NCBI RefSeq assembly: GCF_900169715.1
Contig: NZ_LT835161.1
Coordinates: forward strand, 859,590-923,589
DNA length: 64,000 bases
Reading direction: 5' to 3'
Source of the DNA: Kocuria massiliensis
GTDB taxonomy: Bacteria > Actinomycetota > Actinomycetes > Actinomycetales > Micrococcaceae
The position numbers and the translations under genes are program-made. Numbering within the stretch: the stretch's first letter is position 1; each line of letters opens with the position of its first letter. Of this stretch, positions 56,053 to 64,000 are shown in pieces. The notes beneath the pieces are model-generated. The model was given only the letters and a program-made list of their open reading frames with translations. It ran no database searches and was not told where the DNA came from.

Positions 56053-57165
56053 GTGAACGCTCAGGAGCAAGCACCCACCGTTCCACCATCCGTACCGACA
56101 CCTCGCCGTGTCGCCGTTTTAGGTGCCGGAAGTTGGGGCACCGCCTTCGCCAAGGTCGCGGCCGATGCCGCCCGCTTGGGCGCATCAGACGGAGATTCGT
56201 GGGAGGTCGTGCTGTGGGGTCGCAATCGTGACTCGATGGCATCGATCAGCACCTCTGGCATCAACGAGCGATATTTCCCCAACACCCGGTTGCCGGAAAA
56301 CCTCGCCTTTACGTCTGACCCGGAGGAAGCTTTGCGGGGAGCCGACGTCGTCGTCGTCGCGATTCCGGCCCAGGCACTGCGGTCCCAGCTCGAAGCGATG
56401 GCATCGATCATCGAACCCAACGCGGTGGTCGTCTCCCTGGCTAAAGGGTTAGAGCGTGGCACCGGGTTGCGCATGTCGGAGGTCATCGAACAGACGCTCC
56501 CCGGATTTGGGGAACAAATCGCCGTGCTCTCCGGCCCTAATTTGGCCAAGGAAATCATTCAAGAACAACCGACGGCCTCGGTCGTTGCCTCCGTTTCGGA
56601 GCGTTCCGCCGCCCTGGTGTCTCGGGTTTGCGCCACGACGTATTTTCGGCCCTACACCTCGGGCGACGTCGTTGGCGTCGAGCTGGGCGGTCTCGTCAAG
56701 AACGTCATCGCATTGTGTGTAGGCATCTGCGAAGGACGGGACTACGGCGACAACTCGAAGTCGTCCATCATGACCCGTGGACTGGCGGAGACCACGCGTT
56801 TGGCGGTCGCTCTGGGCGGGCGAGCCGAAACTCTTGCTGGGCTCGCCGGCATGGGGGATCTCGTGGCCACCTGCTCGTCTCCGTTGTCGCGCAATCACAC
56901 GGCCGGGCGCCTCTTGGCTCTCGGGTTGAGTGAGGTCGAGGTCGGCCAGCGCATGACACAGACCGCCGAGGGCATGAAGTCAGCGTCGGTCGTTCGCGAC
57001 CTGGCCCGACGCCACGGCGTCGAAATGCCCATTGTGGAGGCCGTCTCCGCCGTCTTGGACGGGCAGATCACCGTCGACCAGCTACAGCCGATGCTCCTCG
57101 GCCGTGCCCTCAAAGCCGAGACTCCTCATGGGGGACCACAGGGAACCAGCGCCCCCGGGCATTGA
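56053..57165 (+). CDS. gpsA: Glycerol-3-phosphate dehydrogenase (NAD(P)+)
   Basis: Reduces dihydroxyacetone phosphate to sn-glycerol-3-phosphate for lipid synthesis. The 370-residue protein has the nucleotide motif VLGAGSWGTAFAKV, the catalytic Lys in ELGGLVKNVIAL, and GDLVATCSSPLSRNH. It starts at a GTG behind GGAAGGA. The C-terminus extends about 20 disordered residues. Confidence 0.95.
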   Translation: MNAQEQAPTVPPSVPTPRRVAVLGAGSWGTAFAKVAADAARLGASDGDSWEVVLWGRNRDSMASISTSGINERYFPNTRLPENLAFTSDPEEALRGADVVVVAIPAQALRSQLEAMASIIEPNAVVVSLAKGLERGTGLRMSEVIEQTLPGFGEQIAVLSGPNLAKEIIQEQPTASVVASVSERSAALVSRVCATTYFRPYTSGDVVGVELGGLVKNVIALCVGICEGRDYGDNSKSSIMTRGLAETTRLAVALGGRAETLAGLAGMGDLVATCSSPLSRNHTAGRLLALGLSEVEVGQRMTQTAEGMKSASVVRDLARRHGVEMPIVEAVSAVLDGQITVDQLQPMLLGRALKAETPHGGPQGTSAPGH

Positions 57166-57222
57166 CGCACTCTGCGCCGCGGCCCTTGAATTTTGCACCA
57201 CACGTCGTCAGAAAGTAACGCC

Positions 57223-58350
57223 ATGACCATCAATGCCACTGCAGGACGCACCACCGTCGGAATTCTCTTTGGAGGGGTCTCGTCGGAGCATTCCATTTCG
57301 CTGATTACCGCTCAAGGCGTGCTGGGCGTGCTCGACCACGACCAATACGAACCGGTGCTCATCGGCATTACCCGTGAAGGCACCTGGCACTTGAGTAGCG
57401 AGGACGAACTGTCCCGTTTGGCGGCGGAATCCAAGCTCCCGGAATTTCGTGGCGAAGGACCGCAGGCTTCTTTGCCCATGGGCGAGGGGCAGGGAGGTAT
57501 ATTCCTGCGCCACGCGGACGGATCCTTTGAGGAAGGACCGCGGCTCGACGTCGTCTTTCCCCTCTTGCACGGGCCATTCGGCGAGGACGGAACCGTCCAG
57601 GGGCTCCTCGAGATGGCTCGACTCCCATACGTTGGGGCGGGGGTCACCGCTTCGGCCGTGGGCATGGACAAGCACTTCATGAAGGTAGCCTTCGAGGCGG
57701 CGGGGCTCGAGGTCGGCCCGTATCGTGTGGTGACGGCACGCGATTGGGCGAACGATCGTGAGAATGTCACGCGCCGGATTCGTGAACTCGCTCTTCCCGT
57801 ATTCGTTAAACCTGCCAGGGCCGGTTCCTCGTGCGGCATCACCTGCATCGATTCGTGGGACCAGTTGGAGGCTGCGATCGCTACGGCACATGAACTGGAT
57901 CCTAAACTCGTGATCGAGGAAGGCATCAGCGGTCGTGAGATCGAGTGTGCCGTGTTGGATGGTGCGAATCATGAACTTCCGAAGGCTTCGCACCCCGGAG
58001 AGATTGAAATCGTGGGGGACACCCACACCTTCTATGACTTCGAGGCGAAGTACCTGGAATCTTCCTCCTCGGAGCTTCGCTGCCCTGCGGACCTTCCGCA
58101 GGAGGTTCGTGAGGAAATTCGTGCCAAGGCGATCCAGGCGTTCCTCTCTTTGGACGGCGAAGGCCTGTCACGCTGCGATTTCTTTTACACGGACGACGGC
58201 CGCGTGGTCATCAACGAGGTCAACACCATGCCCGGATTTACCCCCATCTCGATGTACGGCATGATGTGGGCCGAATCGGGAATTGGTTACGGTGAGCTCG
58301 TGGATCGGCTCATCCGGTTGGCGCTAGAGCGTCCGGTGGGCCTGCGCTAA
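57223..58350 (+). CDS. ddl: D-alanine--D-alanine ligase
   Basis: An ATP-grasp ligase making the peptidoglycan dipeptide. The 375-residue protein begins with GILFGGVSSEHSISL and carries LHGPFGEDGTVQGLLE, KPARAGSSCGITC and the metal site VVINEVNTMPGFTPISMY. I start at the ATG at 57223, which follows AGAAAGTAACGCC; the open frame starts 30 bases earlier. It ends the envelope block. Confidence 0.96.
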   Translation: MTINATAGRTTVGILFGGVSSEHSISLITAQGVLGVLDHDQYEPVLIGITREGTWHLSSEDELSRLAAESKLPEFRGEGPQASLPMGEGQGGIFLRHADGSFEEGPRLDVVFPLLHGPFGEDGTVQGLLEMARLPYVGAGVTASAVGMDKHFMKVAFEAAGLEVGPYRVVTARDWANDRENVTRRIRELALPVFVKPARAGSSCGITCIDSWDQLEAAIATAHELDPKLVIEEGISGREIECAVLDGANHELPKASHPGEIEIVGDTHTFYDFEAKYLESSSSELRCPADLPQEVREEIRAKAIQAFLSLDGEGLSRCDFFYTDDGRVVINEVNTMPGFTPISMYGMMWAESGIGYGELVDRLIRLALERPVGLR

Positions 58351-58393
58351 GGGATCACTGTGTCGCCGTCCTCGGACGGTCGATTAAGAACGA

Positions 58394-58425
58394 CGACGGG
58401 CGGGGCATCACGCCGCCGCCCGTCG
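58394..58425. terminator. Hairpin between ddl and the convergent DUF3515 gene
   Basis: CGACGGGCGG pairs with CCGCCCGTCG (58416-58425) with a 12-base loop, 43 bases after the ddl stop. It can serve both convergent genes. Confidence 0.6.
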
Positions 58426-58434
58426 CGTGCGTGA

Positions 58435-59073
58435 TCACCCCTGGTCGGAAAGATCCAAGTTATCGGAGACCGAGGAACACTGCTTCGACTGGTGGATACG
58501 ATTCACCGACGATTGCAGATCAACGAGGATGGTCGAGGAATTCACCTTGCCCGCATCGAACGTCACCTGAACGGCAGGGGTGCGGCCGAATGAGGTCGCA
58601 GTCCACGTTCCGGTGCCGTCAAAATTCTGGCCTTGAGCGGTACCCGAAGCTGATGCGCTGGACCCAGTGGAACTTTTAGAAGCAGTCGCATCGTGATCGT
58701 CATCCTTGCGGATGGTCCAGTCGACGTCGTTGACCCGGACACACGGATCCATGACCGGTTCCTTCACGCGAGCGCCGCACTTGACGATGATGGTCGCCGG
58801 GTCTCCGTACGCCGTGGTTGCCTGTGCGGTTGTCTCCCGTTTCGATTGTCCGGCGAGGGTGTCCGGCATGGCGACCATGGCCTTGGCACAATCTGGGTTG
58901 GCGGCGTCGGGCGCCGGATCGAGCGTCACAGCCTGCGAGCAACCGCTCAACGCCAACGTGAGCGCGGCAGCCAGAGGAATCATGGCGCGGCCCGGGAACT
59001 TTTTGCCTTGTAACGGCCGGGGGCTGGACCCTAAACTAAGGACTTTGAAGGGACCCTGAGGTACAGAAATCAC
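58435..59073 (-). CDS. DUF3515 domain lipoprotein
   Basis: A 212-residue predicted lipoprotein of the actinobacterial DUF3515 family. The lipobox is LALSGC with the lipid-bearing Cys at 45; four further Cys (in NPDCAKAMVAMPDTLAG, VKCGAR, DPCVRVNDVDW and KQCSSV) suggest two disulfides outside the cell. A Ser/Ala-rich insert lies at about 128-148. The GTG start at 59073 is supported by TATCCT (59081-59086) ending 7 bases upstream, which leaves an unusually long stretch of about 27 residues before the signal. thiL is near, as often seen for this family. Confidence 0.85.
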   Translation of the reverse strand: MISVPQGPFKVLSLGSSPRPLQGKKFPGRAMIPLAAALTLALSGCSQAVTLDPAPDAANPDCAKAMVAMPDTLAGQSKRETTAQATTAYGDPATIIVKCGARVKEPVMDPCVRVNDVDWTIRKDDDHDATASKSSTGSSASASGTAQGQNFDGTGTWTATSFGRTPAVQVTFDAGKVNSSTILVDLQSSVNRIHQSKQCSSVSDNLDLSDQG

Positions 59074-59176
59074 GTCCTCGAGGATACCTCAGATGAACTT
59101 ATGGAGGTGCCGTCCAGGCTCCTCCCAGTGGGCAGGTAGCACCCGTCTGTGTATTCAGTCAGGGGAAGGAGCGGAC

Positions 59177-60172
59177 ATTATCATCAGCCATAGTCAGGGG
59201 CGTACTCTCAGGAAAGCGCGGATAGCCACGGTGCGCGGGGTTGCGTGTACGGCGGCGGTCGGCGTCGTGGGAATGACGTCCTTGAGCGCGGCCATGGCCG
59301 TGAACGCTGAGTCGCCCTCCAACACGCCAGGGACCACGAGCACCGCGGAGCCCACCCACAACGGGTCCACGACGAGCCAGCCCAGCACCGGCGATTCCAC
59401 CCCGCAAACGTCGCAAACCTCGGTTCCCACGCCAACGAGCGAACCGACGACGCCGCCCGACCCGACGCCTACTTTGGAGCCGGAGCCCACCCATTCCCCG
59501 GAGCCCACCAAGGTTCCTGAACCGACGCCGACTACGGAACCTACCCCCGAACCGACGCCGGAACCGACGAAGACGCCCGATGTCCGCCCGACACCGGAAC
59601 CCTCCTATCAACCTGCTCCGGCACCGGCCCCGACGCAACAGCCGGCCCCGACCCAACAGCCCGTGGCCCCGAATGGAGACTCCGCCCCTAACGGCGGACA
59701 GGTCGAGGCCCCTCAGCCAACTACGCCAGGGAACTCGGTGCCCCAACCTGCACAGGGTCCTCAAGACACCAACTCGACGATTCAGACTCCGCAATCCGCT
59801 CCGACCTCGGTCGCATCGCCGAGTCCCGGTGCCGTCGTGAACGGTGAATCCAATTCGGGCGGGTCGGGCCCCGCCGGAGGATCGTCTTTGGGCGAAGTCA
59901 ACGGCATCTCGAGCTGGGTGAGCCACTACCTCGATTCGAAGAAGTCGGACAACTCGGACTCCGTGAATTCCGACACGAACGCGGGCGTGAGCAATATCGA
60001 CGAGCGGTCTAACGCCGGGGCGGAACAGCAGGACGTCTCGAGCCAACGCAATCTGAGCTCGCTGCGTGGGCCATGGCCGATCCTTGCCTTCACCATCTTG
60101 GCATTGGGCGGAATCTGGGCTGTGCTTTCACGTACGTCCAAATCTCGCTCCGCAGACCAGAACGACCGCTGA
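59177..60172 (+). CDS. Pro/Thr/Glu-rich exported surface protein, possible ATT start
   Basis: The frame encodes a basic N-terminus (GRTLRKARIATVRG), a hydrophobic signal (VACTAAVGVVGMTSLSAAMAVNA), a long Pro/Thr/Glu stalk with PTPEP- and EPTP-type repeats (about 60-150), a Gln/Pro/Ser region, a folded-looking segment (VNGISSWVSHYLDSKKSDN) and a C-terminal membrane helix (PWPILAFTILALGGIWAVL) with a basic tail. There is no LPXTG, so it is membrane- rather than sortase-anchored. A strong AGGGGAAGGAG (59161-59171) precedes ATT codons at 59177; the only upstream ATG, 59093, lacks such a site. Function unknown. Confidence 0.65.
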   Translation: MIISHSQGRTLRKARIATVRGVACTAAVGVVGMTSLSAAMAVNAESPSNTPGTTSTAEPTHNGSTTSQPSTGDSTPQTSQTSVPTPTSEPTTPPDPTPTLEPEPTHSPEPTKVPEPTPTTEPTPEPTPEPTKTPDVRPTPEPSYQPAPAPAPTQQPAPTQQPVAPNGDSAPNGGQVEAPQPTTPGNSVPQPAQGPQDTNSTIQTPQSAPTSVASPSPGAVVNGESNSGGSGPAGGSSLGEVNGISSWVSHYLDSKKSDNSDSVNSDTNAGVSNIDERSNAGAEQQDVSSQRNLSSLRGPWPILAFTILALGGIWAVLSRTSKSRSADQNDR

Positions 60173-60175
60173 CCC

Positions 60176-61297
60176 GTGGCCCCTGCCGGTGTGACGGTCG
60201 GAGAAACGTCCGAAGAAGAGGTGTTGCGTCCCGTCCTCGCCATATTTGAGGAACATCGACGCTGGGTGACTCGGCAGAATAACGGTACCGAGCTGATGCT
60301 GGGTCCGGGTGACGACTGCGCCGTCTACGACCTTTCCGCCGGGCGAACCGTCGTCACGATTGACTCGCAAACCCAGGATCAGGATTACCTGCTCGAATGG
60401 CCCAACGGATACCGCACCACAGGCTTCGACATGGGGTGGAAATCGGCGGCTCAGAATGTGGCGGATGTCGCAGCTATGGGCGCGATTCCCACGGGTCTGG
60501 TCATTAGCCTCGTCCTCCCGCCCGACACATCGGTGGAAATGGTGCGGGACATGGCCCGTGGGTACTGCGCAGCCCTCCAATCCCTGGGCGCGACGAGCTG
60601 CACCGTCGGTGGCGGTGACGTGGGGTCGGGAACGGAAATCGGACTCACCGTAGCGGCCTTTGGCTTGATACCGGCGAAAACCTCTACTGCGGTTTCCGGA
60701 GACTGTGGCACTCCCGTAGTGAAGCGCTCAGGCGCGCAACCGGGCGACGTCGTGGTTTTGGCCGGCACGGTGGGGCGGGCCGCCGCAGGCCTTGATCTTT
60801 TGAGGGCCAGCCAGGGTCCGGTACCGGACCTCGACACCGCGGCACCAGAGTCCTGGGCCCATCCGAGGTCCGACCTGAGCGCCCTGATGGCATCCCAGCT
60901 GCGTCCCCAACCACCGATCGTCCAGGGGCCGATCCTCGCGGAGCACGGCGCGACCGCGATGATCGACGTTTCCGATGGGCTCCTGCGGGACGCCGAACGC
61001 CTCGCCACGGCATCGAACGTCCGCATCGAGCTGGACTCGGAATTGCTGGAACCCCTGGTCGAGCCCTTGCGCCCAGCTGCTTCGGAACTGGGCCTCGACC
61101 CTCTGGAGTGGGTGTTGTCTGGAGGAGAGGACCACGGACTTTTGGCTTGCATTCCCTCGTCGAAACCCCTTCCCGAGGGGGTACGTGCGATAGGCTCGTG
61201 TGGACAATTAACGGGCCGGGAAGCCTGCGTCCTCGTGGACGGGAAAGCCCGGATTCATAGGGGATGGGACCATTTTGCAGCAAAGGACCGGTTCTAG
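60176..61297 (+). CDS. thiL: Thiamine-monophosphate kinase
   Basis: Phosphorylates thiamine monophosphate to the diphosphate cofactor. The 373-residue PurM-like protein has GPGDDCAVYDL, VTIDSQTQDQDYLLEW, DVAAMGAIPTGLVISL, GGGDVGSGTEIGLTVAAFG, and MIDVSDGLLRDAERLA. It starts at a GTG four bases after the surface-protein stop. ThiL usually has DTLVEGVHF where this protein has DSQTQDQDY, a local divergence. Confidence 0.93.
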   Translation: MAPAGVTVGETSEEEVLRPVLAIFEEHRRWVTRQNNGTELMLGPGDDCAVYDLSAGRTVVTIDSQTQDQDYLLEWPNGYRTTGFDMGWKSAAQNVADVAAMGAIPTGLVISLVLPPDTSVEMVRDMARGYCAALQSLGATSCTVGGGDVGSGTEIGLTVAAFGLIPAKTSTAVSGDCGTPVVKRSGAQPGDVVVLAGTVGRAAAGLDLLRASQGPVPDLDTAAPESWAHPRSDLSALMASQLRPQPPIVQGPILAEHGATAMIDVSDGLLRDAERLATASNVRIELDSELLEPLVEPLRPAASELGLDPLEWVLSGGEDHGLLACIPSSKPLPEGVRAIGSCGQLTGREACVLVDGKARIHRGWDHFAAKDRF

Positions 61298-61307
61298 CGC
61301 CGCCGTC

Positions 61308-62264
61308 ATGAGGCGATGGCTGACGGACGCCGCGGACGTGCTGGACCGTCACCAGGACGAACTGAACTCCCTGAATATTTTTCCCGTAGCCGACGCCGAC
61401 ACCGGAACGAATTTGGCCGTCACGGTACGGGCCGGTGCGCAGGCCGCGGACATGGTCAATACGACGCTGGTGGGGGAACTTTTCGAGATCTGCGGGCGGC
61501 ACTGCCTTGAGGAAGCCAAGGGAAACTCCGGAACCCTCTTTGCGGTGATTTTGGCGGGATGCGCCGAGCCTCTTCGCGATCAGACGCGCATGACGGCCTT
61601 TGGCTTTGCCCGGGCCTTGGAATATGCACGAACCCGAGTTCTTGGCGCTTTGCACGATCCCGTGGAAGGCACCATTTTGTCCTTCGTCAATGACATCTCC
61701 CGGGCTGCCGGTCAGTGGACGGATCCAGACGATTCCAATAAGAATCTTTGCCTCATGCTGACTCATCTAGTGGATGTCGGTCATAAGTCGGTCGGTCGCA
61801 CCAGTACCCAACTGGAAGTGCTTCGGGACAGCGGTCGGGTGGACGCGGGAGCGCTGGGAATGTTGATCATCTTCGACGTGCTCGCCCACACCGTTCGCGG
61901 AGAAACCTACCCCGGGGCCGAAGCGCGTCCGTATGCTGCGTGGCTTGAAGCGGAACGCGAGGAACATTTGCCCGTGACGCGGGGCGCTGGTTCTTCTGGA
62001 ACTGGTCCGGCCGTCGGGGAAGACGGCGTCGAGTTGATGTGTGCCATCGAGCTCGAGGCTCTCGCCGCCGCTCAACTCCGGCACGAACTGTCGCAGGTGG
62101 GAGACTCTGTGATCATGACCGCCGTCTCCCAAGAGCCGAACGACAAGATTCGGTGGCGCGTGCACGTTCACGTACCGGACGCCTCCACCGCGATGAGCGT
62201 TTTGAGCCACTTCGGTAAGCCTCTGGACATCACCACAGAGTCGCTTTCGGCCGAGGACACCTGA
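61308..62264 (+). CDS. DAK2-domain (FakA/DhaL-like) kinase protein
   Basis: A 318-residue protein with the DhaL nucleotide and metal site LNIFPVADADTGTNL (about 23-37) and EEAKGNSGTLFAVILAG, typical of the N-terminal half of fatty-acid kinase FakA. The protein is short: after the DAK2 domain (about 1-195) it has only about 120 residues, so the FakA C-terminal domain is reduced. A TTG at 61275, overlapping thiL, is an alternative start; I prefer the ATG giving MRRWLTDAADVL. It precedes recG, the common actinobacterial order. Confidence 0.85.
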   Translation: MRRWLTDAADVLDRHQDELNSLNIFPVADADTGTNLAVTVRAGAQAADMVNTTLVGELFEICGRHCLEEAKGNSGTLFAVILAGCAEPLRDQTRMTAFGFARALEYARTRVLGALHDPVEGTILSFVNDISRAAGQWTDPDDSNKNLCLMLTHLVDVGHKSVGRTSTQLEVLRDSGRVDAGALGMLIIFDVLAHTVRGETYPGAEARPYAAWLEAEREEHLPVTRGAGSSGTGPAVGEDGVELMCAIELEALAAAQLRHELSQVGDSVIMTAVSQEPNDKIRWRVHVHVPDASTAMSVLSHFGKPLDITTESLSAEDT

Positions 62265-62267
62265 TTC

Positions 62268-64000
62268 ATGGCACCCGAGGCTCTCGAGGAACGTCCCCTC
62301 CGGTCGGTCCTGCATCCTAAGACTGCCGATGCTCTGGCTCGTCATCTCGACCTCAACACGGTCGGCGATCTCCTCGAATATTTTCCTCGGCGTTACCTGC
62401 CACGGGGCGAGCTCACCCAATTCTCCGACCTCGTCTGGGGTCAAGAAGTCTCGATTATTTCCCGGGTCCTCTCCGTGACCACTCGTCGTCTGCACTCCCG
62501 TCGAGGGTCCATTGCGGAAGTCCTCGTCACGGACCAACTGGCCCCGGAGGAATCCTTCGCGCCGGGGGTTGACGACGCCGGACGGCTCGACGCGCTGGCC
62601 GGCTCCTCGGTCACGGTTCCCACGGGTCCGCAGGGCAACACGATGTCCCTCTCGTTCTTCAACGCCTGGACCGCGTCCAAAGAGCTTGCGGTCGGCGACC
62701 ACGTGATGTTTTCCGGCAAGGTCTCGGAGTTCAAGGGGCAATTGACCCTGACGAACCCCCACTATGCGGTGCTGAGCGAACCCGGCGCATTGGACGGTGA
62801 AGCGCACGACCCGGACGCGCCCCTGCCGCCATTGCCGGTGTATCCGGCCACCGCAAAGTACCCAACGGATCGCATCGAGGCCGCGGTGCGGACGCTCCTG
62901 GACAAGGTGGATCTGCGAGACTGTCACGATCCTGTGCCGGGCGACCTGCATCGCAAACATGGATTGCCGAGCATCGCCCAGGCCTACCGGCTGATCCATC
63001 AGCCTCGGGAGGACGGTGATCCCCACCGGGCGTTGCGGTATTTCCGGTACAGGGAGGCCCTCGTGCTGCAGGTGATCTTGGCCCGCCGCGCCGCCGTGTT
63101 GGACGCGCAACGCACCAAGGCGTACCCAGCCATCGCGGGCGGCCTCCTCGAAGCTTTCAACGCGAACCTTCCCTTCACCTTGACGTCCGGACAGAAGCGG
63201 GTCGGTGAGGAGATCGGCAGCGATATTGCAGGGGAGCGTCCCACGAATCGGCTCTTGCAAGGTGACGTCGGGTCAGGGAAGACCCTCGTGGCCCTGCGAG
63301 CCATGTTGCAAGTGGCCGACGGCGGCGGGCAGTCCGTTCTCTTGGCCCCCACGGAAGTCCTTGCCGGGCAGCACGAACGGTCTATTCGGACCGCACTCGG
63401 CGAGCTAGCGGAGAAGGCCGGCGTCGTCGTGCTGACCGCGTCCATGCCCGCTGCCACGAAGCACCGGGTCATGACCGACATCGCGTCTGGGGCGGCGTCG
63501 ATCGTGATCGGCACCCACGCCGTGTTGGCAGAGCACGTGAGTTTTGCCGAGCTGGGTCTCGTGGTGGTCGACGAACAACATCGGTTTGGCGTGCGGCAAC
63601 GTCACGCGCTCATGGGGACGGACGGTTCGCCCGTGCATCGGCTCGTCATGACGGCGACGCCGATACCTCGATCCGTGGCCATGACGGTCTTCGGAGACCT
63701 CGCCGTGTCGGTCCTCGATGAACTCCCCGCCGGCCGCCAAGAGGTCGCCACACATGTGGTCTCCTTGGCGAATCATCCCTCGTGGGAGGCCCGCTTGTGG
63801 CAAAGGGCCAGGGAGGAAATCGACCGAGGACATCAGGTCTTTGTGGTGGTACCCACGATCGGGGACGGTTCCGACGACGCCGACGTGGCGGACGATTCTC
63901 CCACCGCTCAGGAGGGATCCGGCCGTGGCGGTTCCGGCAAACGCCTCCAGTCGGTAGAAGGCCTCACCGCGACCTTGAGGTCATTGCCGGTGCTCTCCGG
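62268..64000 (+). CDS. recG: ATP-dependent DNA helicase RecG (5' part)
   Basis: Remodels stalled replication forks. 577 codons are present before the window ends, so roughly 150-200 C-terminal residues are missing. The N-terminal wedge domain includes LDLNTVGDLLEYFPRRYLPRGEL; the helicase part has motif I GDVGSGKTLVALRA (332-345), motif II DEQHRFG (435-441), and motif III MTATPIPRS. The ATG follows the DAK2-protein stop by three bases. Confidence 0.95.
   Translation, partial: MAPEALEERPLRSVLHPKTADALARHLDLNTVGDLLEYFPRRYLPRGELTQFSDLVWGQEVSIISRVLSVTTRRLHSRRGSIAEVLVTDQLAPEESFAPGVDDAGRLDALAGSSVTVPTGPQGNTMSLSFFNAWTASKELAVGDHVMFSGKVSEFKGQLTLTNPHYAVLSEPGALDGEAHDPDAPLPPLPVYPATAKYPTDRIEAAVRTLLDKVDLRDCHDPVPGDLHRKHGLPSIAQAYRLIHQPREDGDPHRALRYFRYREALVLQVILARRAAVLDAQRTKAYPAIAGGLLEAFNANLPFTLTSGQKRVGEEIGSDIAGERPTNRLLQGDVGSGKTLVALRAMLQVADGGGQSVLLAPTEVLAGQHERSIRTALGELAEKAGVVVLTASMPAATKHRVMTDIASGAASIVIGTHAVLAEHVSFAELGLVVVDEQHRFGVRQRHALMGTDGSPVHRLVMTATPIPRSVAMTVFGDLAVSVLDELPAGRQEVATHVVSLANHPSWEARLWQRAREEIDRGHQVFVVVPTIGDGSDDADVADDSPTAQEGSGRGGSGKRLQSVEGLTATLRSLPVLS

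Noticed and set aside
55163-56242. Minus-strand open frame of 359 codons
   Set aside because: Antisense to plsC and the start of gpsA, both certain.
59450-59660. Tandem DNA repeat or microsatellite
   Set aside because: The repetition comes from Pro/Thr/Glu codons of the surface protein; the nucleotide copies are degenerate.
61767-63260. Minus-strand open frame of 497 codons
   Set aside because: It is antisense to the DAK2-domain gene and recG, both with clear family motifs; long shadow frames are common in GC-rich DNA.

Overview
The window is chromosomal DNA from a fairly GC-rich actinobacterium, most likely a member of the Micrococcaceae (order Micrococcales). Pointers are: a NucS-type mismatch endonuclease, an S-(hydroxymethyl)mycothiol dehydrogenase (mycothiol as thiol), DUF2017 next to clpS, DUF3039 and DUF3515 proteins, an NdgR/LtbR-type IclR regulator divergent from leuCD, and many genes whose start codon sits 6-7 bases after a TANNNT -10 box (leaderless mRNAs). 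I cannot name the genus. I see no phage, insertion sequence, CRISPR array or integrated element.

Layout. 1-136 holds an odd junction: the 3' end of nucS is replaced by an out-of-frame internal piece of an HpaE-type aldehyde dehydrogenase. 0.8-9.4 kb: a small zinc-ribbon-like protein, an alpha/beta hydrolase, an AI-2E family transporter, a YbbN-like protein, an ABC exporter pair, DUF3039 and a superfamily 2 helicase. 9.3-16.7 kb: NAD salvage (pncA, pncB), clpS-DUF2017, then murI, a metallo-beta-lactamase fold hydrolase, rph, rdgB and a phosphotransferase. 16.7-27.3 kb: an unplaced protein, the sbcDC nuclease genes with a coupled MFS gene, the mycothiol/formaldehyde pair and a YihY-hydrolase pair. 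27.5-33.1 kb: mqo, an orphan peptide-type binding lipoprotein, tRNA-Leu, bcp, a MarR regulator, two tRNA-Lys genes and a small conserved protein.

33.1-53.6 kb is dominated by amino-acid genes: ilvBNC behind a classical attenuator with an unannotated 26-residue leader peptide, serA, metG, leuB, ilvE, gltX and leuCD with their IclR regulator. Between them lie a SatD-like regulator with a membrane protein, a fumarylacetoacetate-hydrolase family enzyme, a tRNA-Gln/tRNA-Glu unit and two overlapping dynamin-like GTPase genes. 53.8-58.4 kb is an envelope block: murA, plsC, gpsA, ddl. 58.4-64 kb carries a DUF3515 lipoprotein, a Pro/Thr/Glu-rich surface protein with a possible ATT start, thiL, a DAK2-domain protein and the first two thirds of recG, which runs off the window.

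The strongest points for a second look are the nucS/aldehyde dehydrogenase junction, the recurrent leaderless starts (which also decide several gene starts), the ilv leader peptide, and the paired membrane GTPases.
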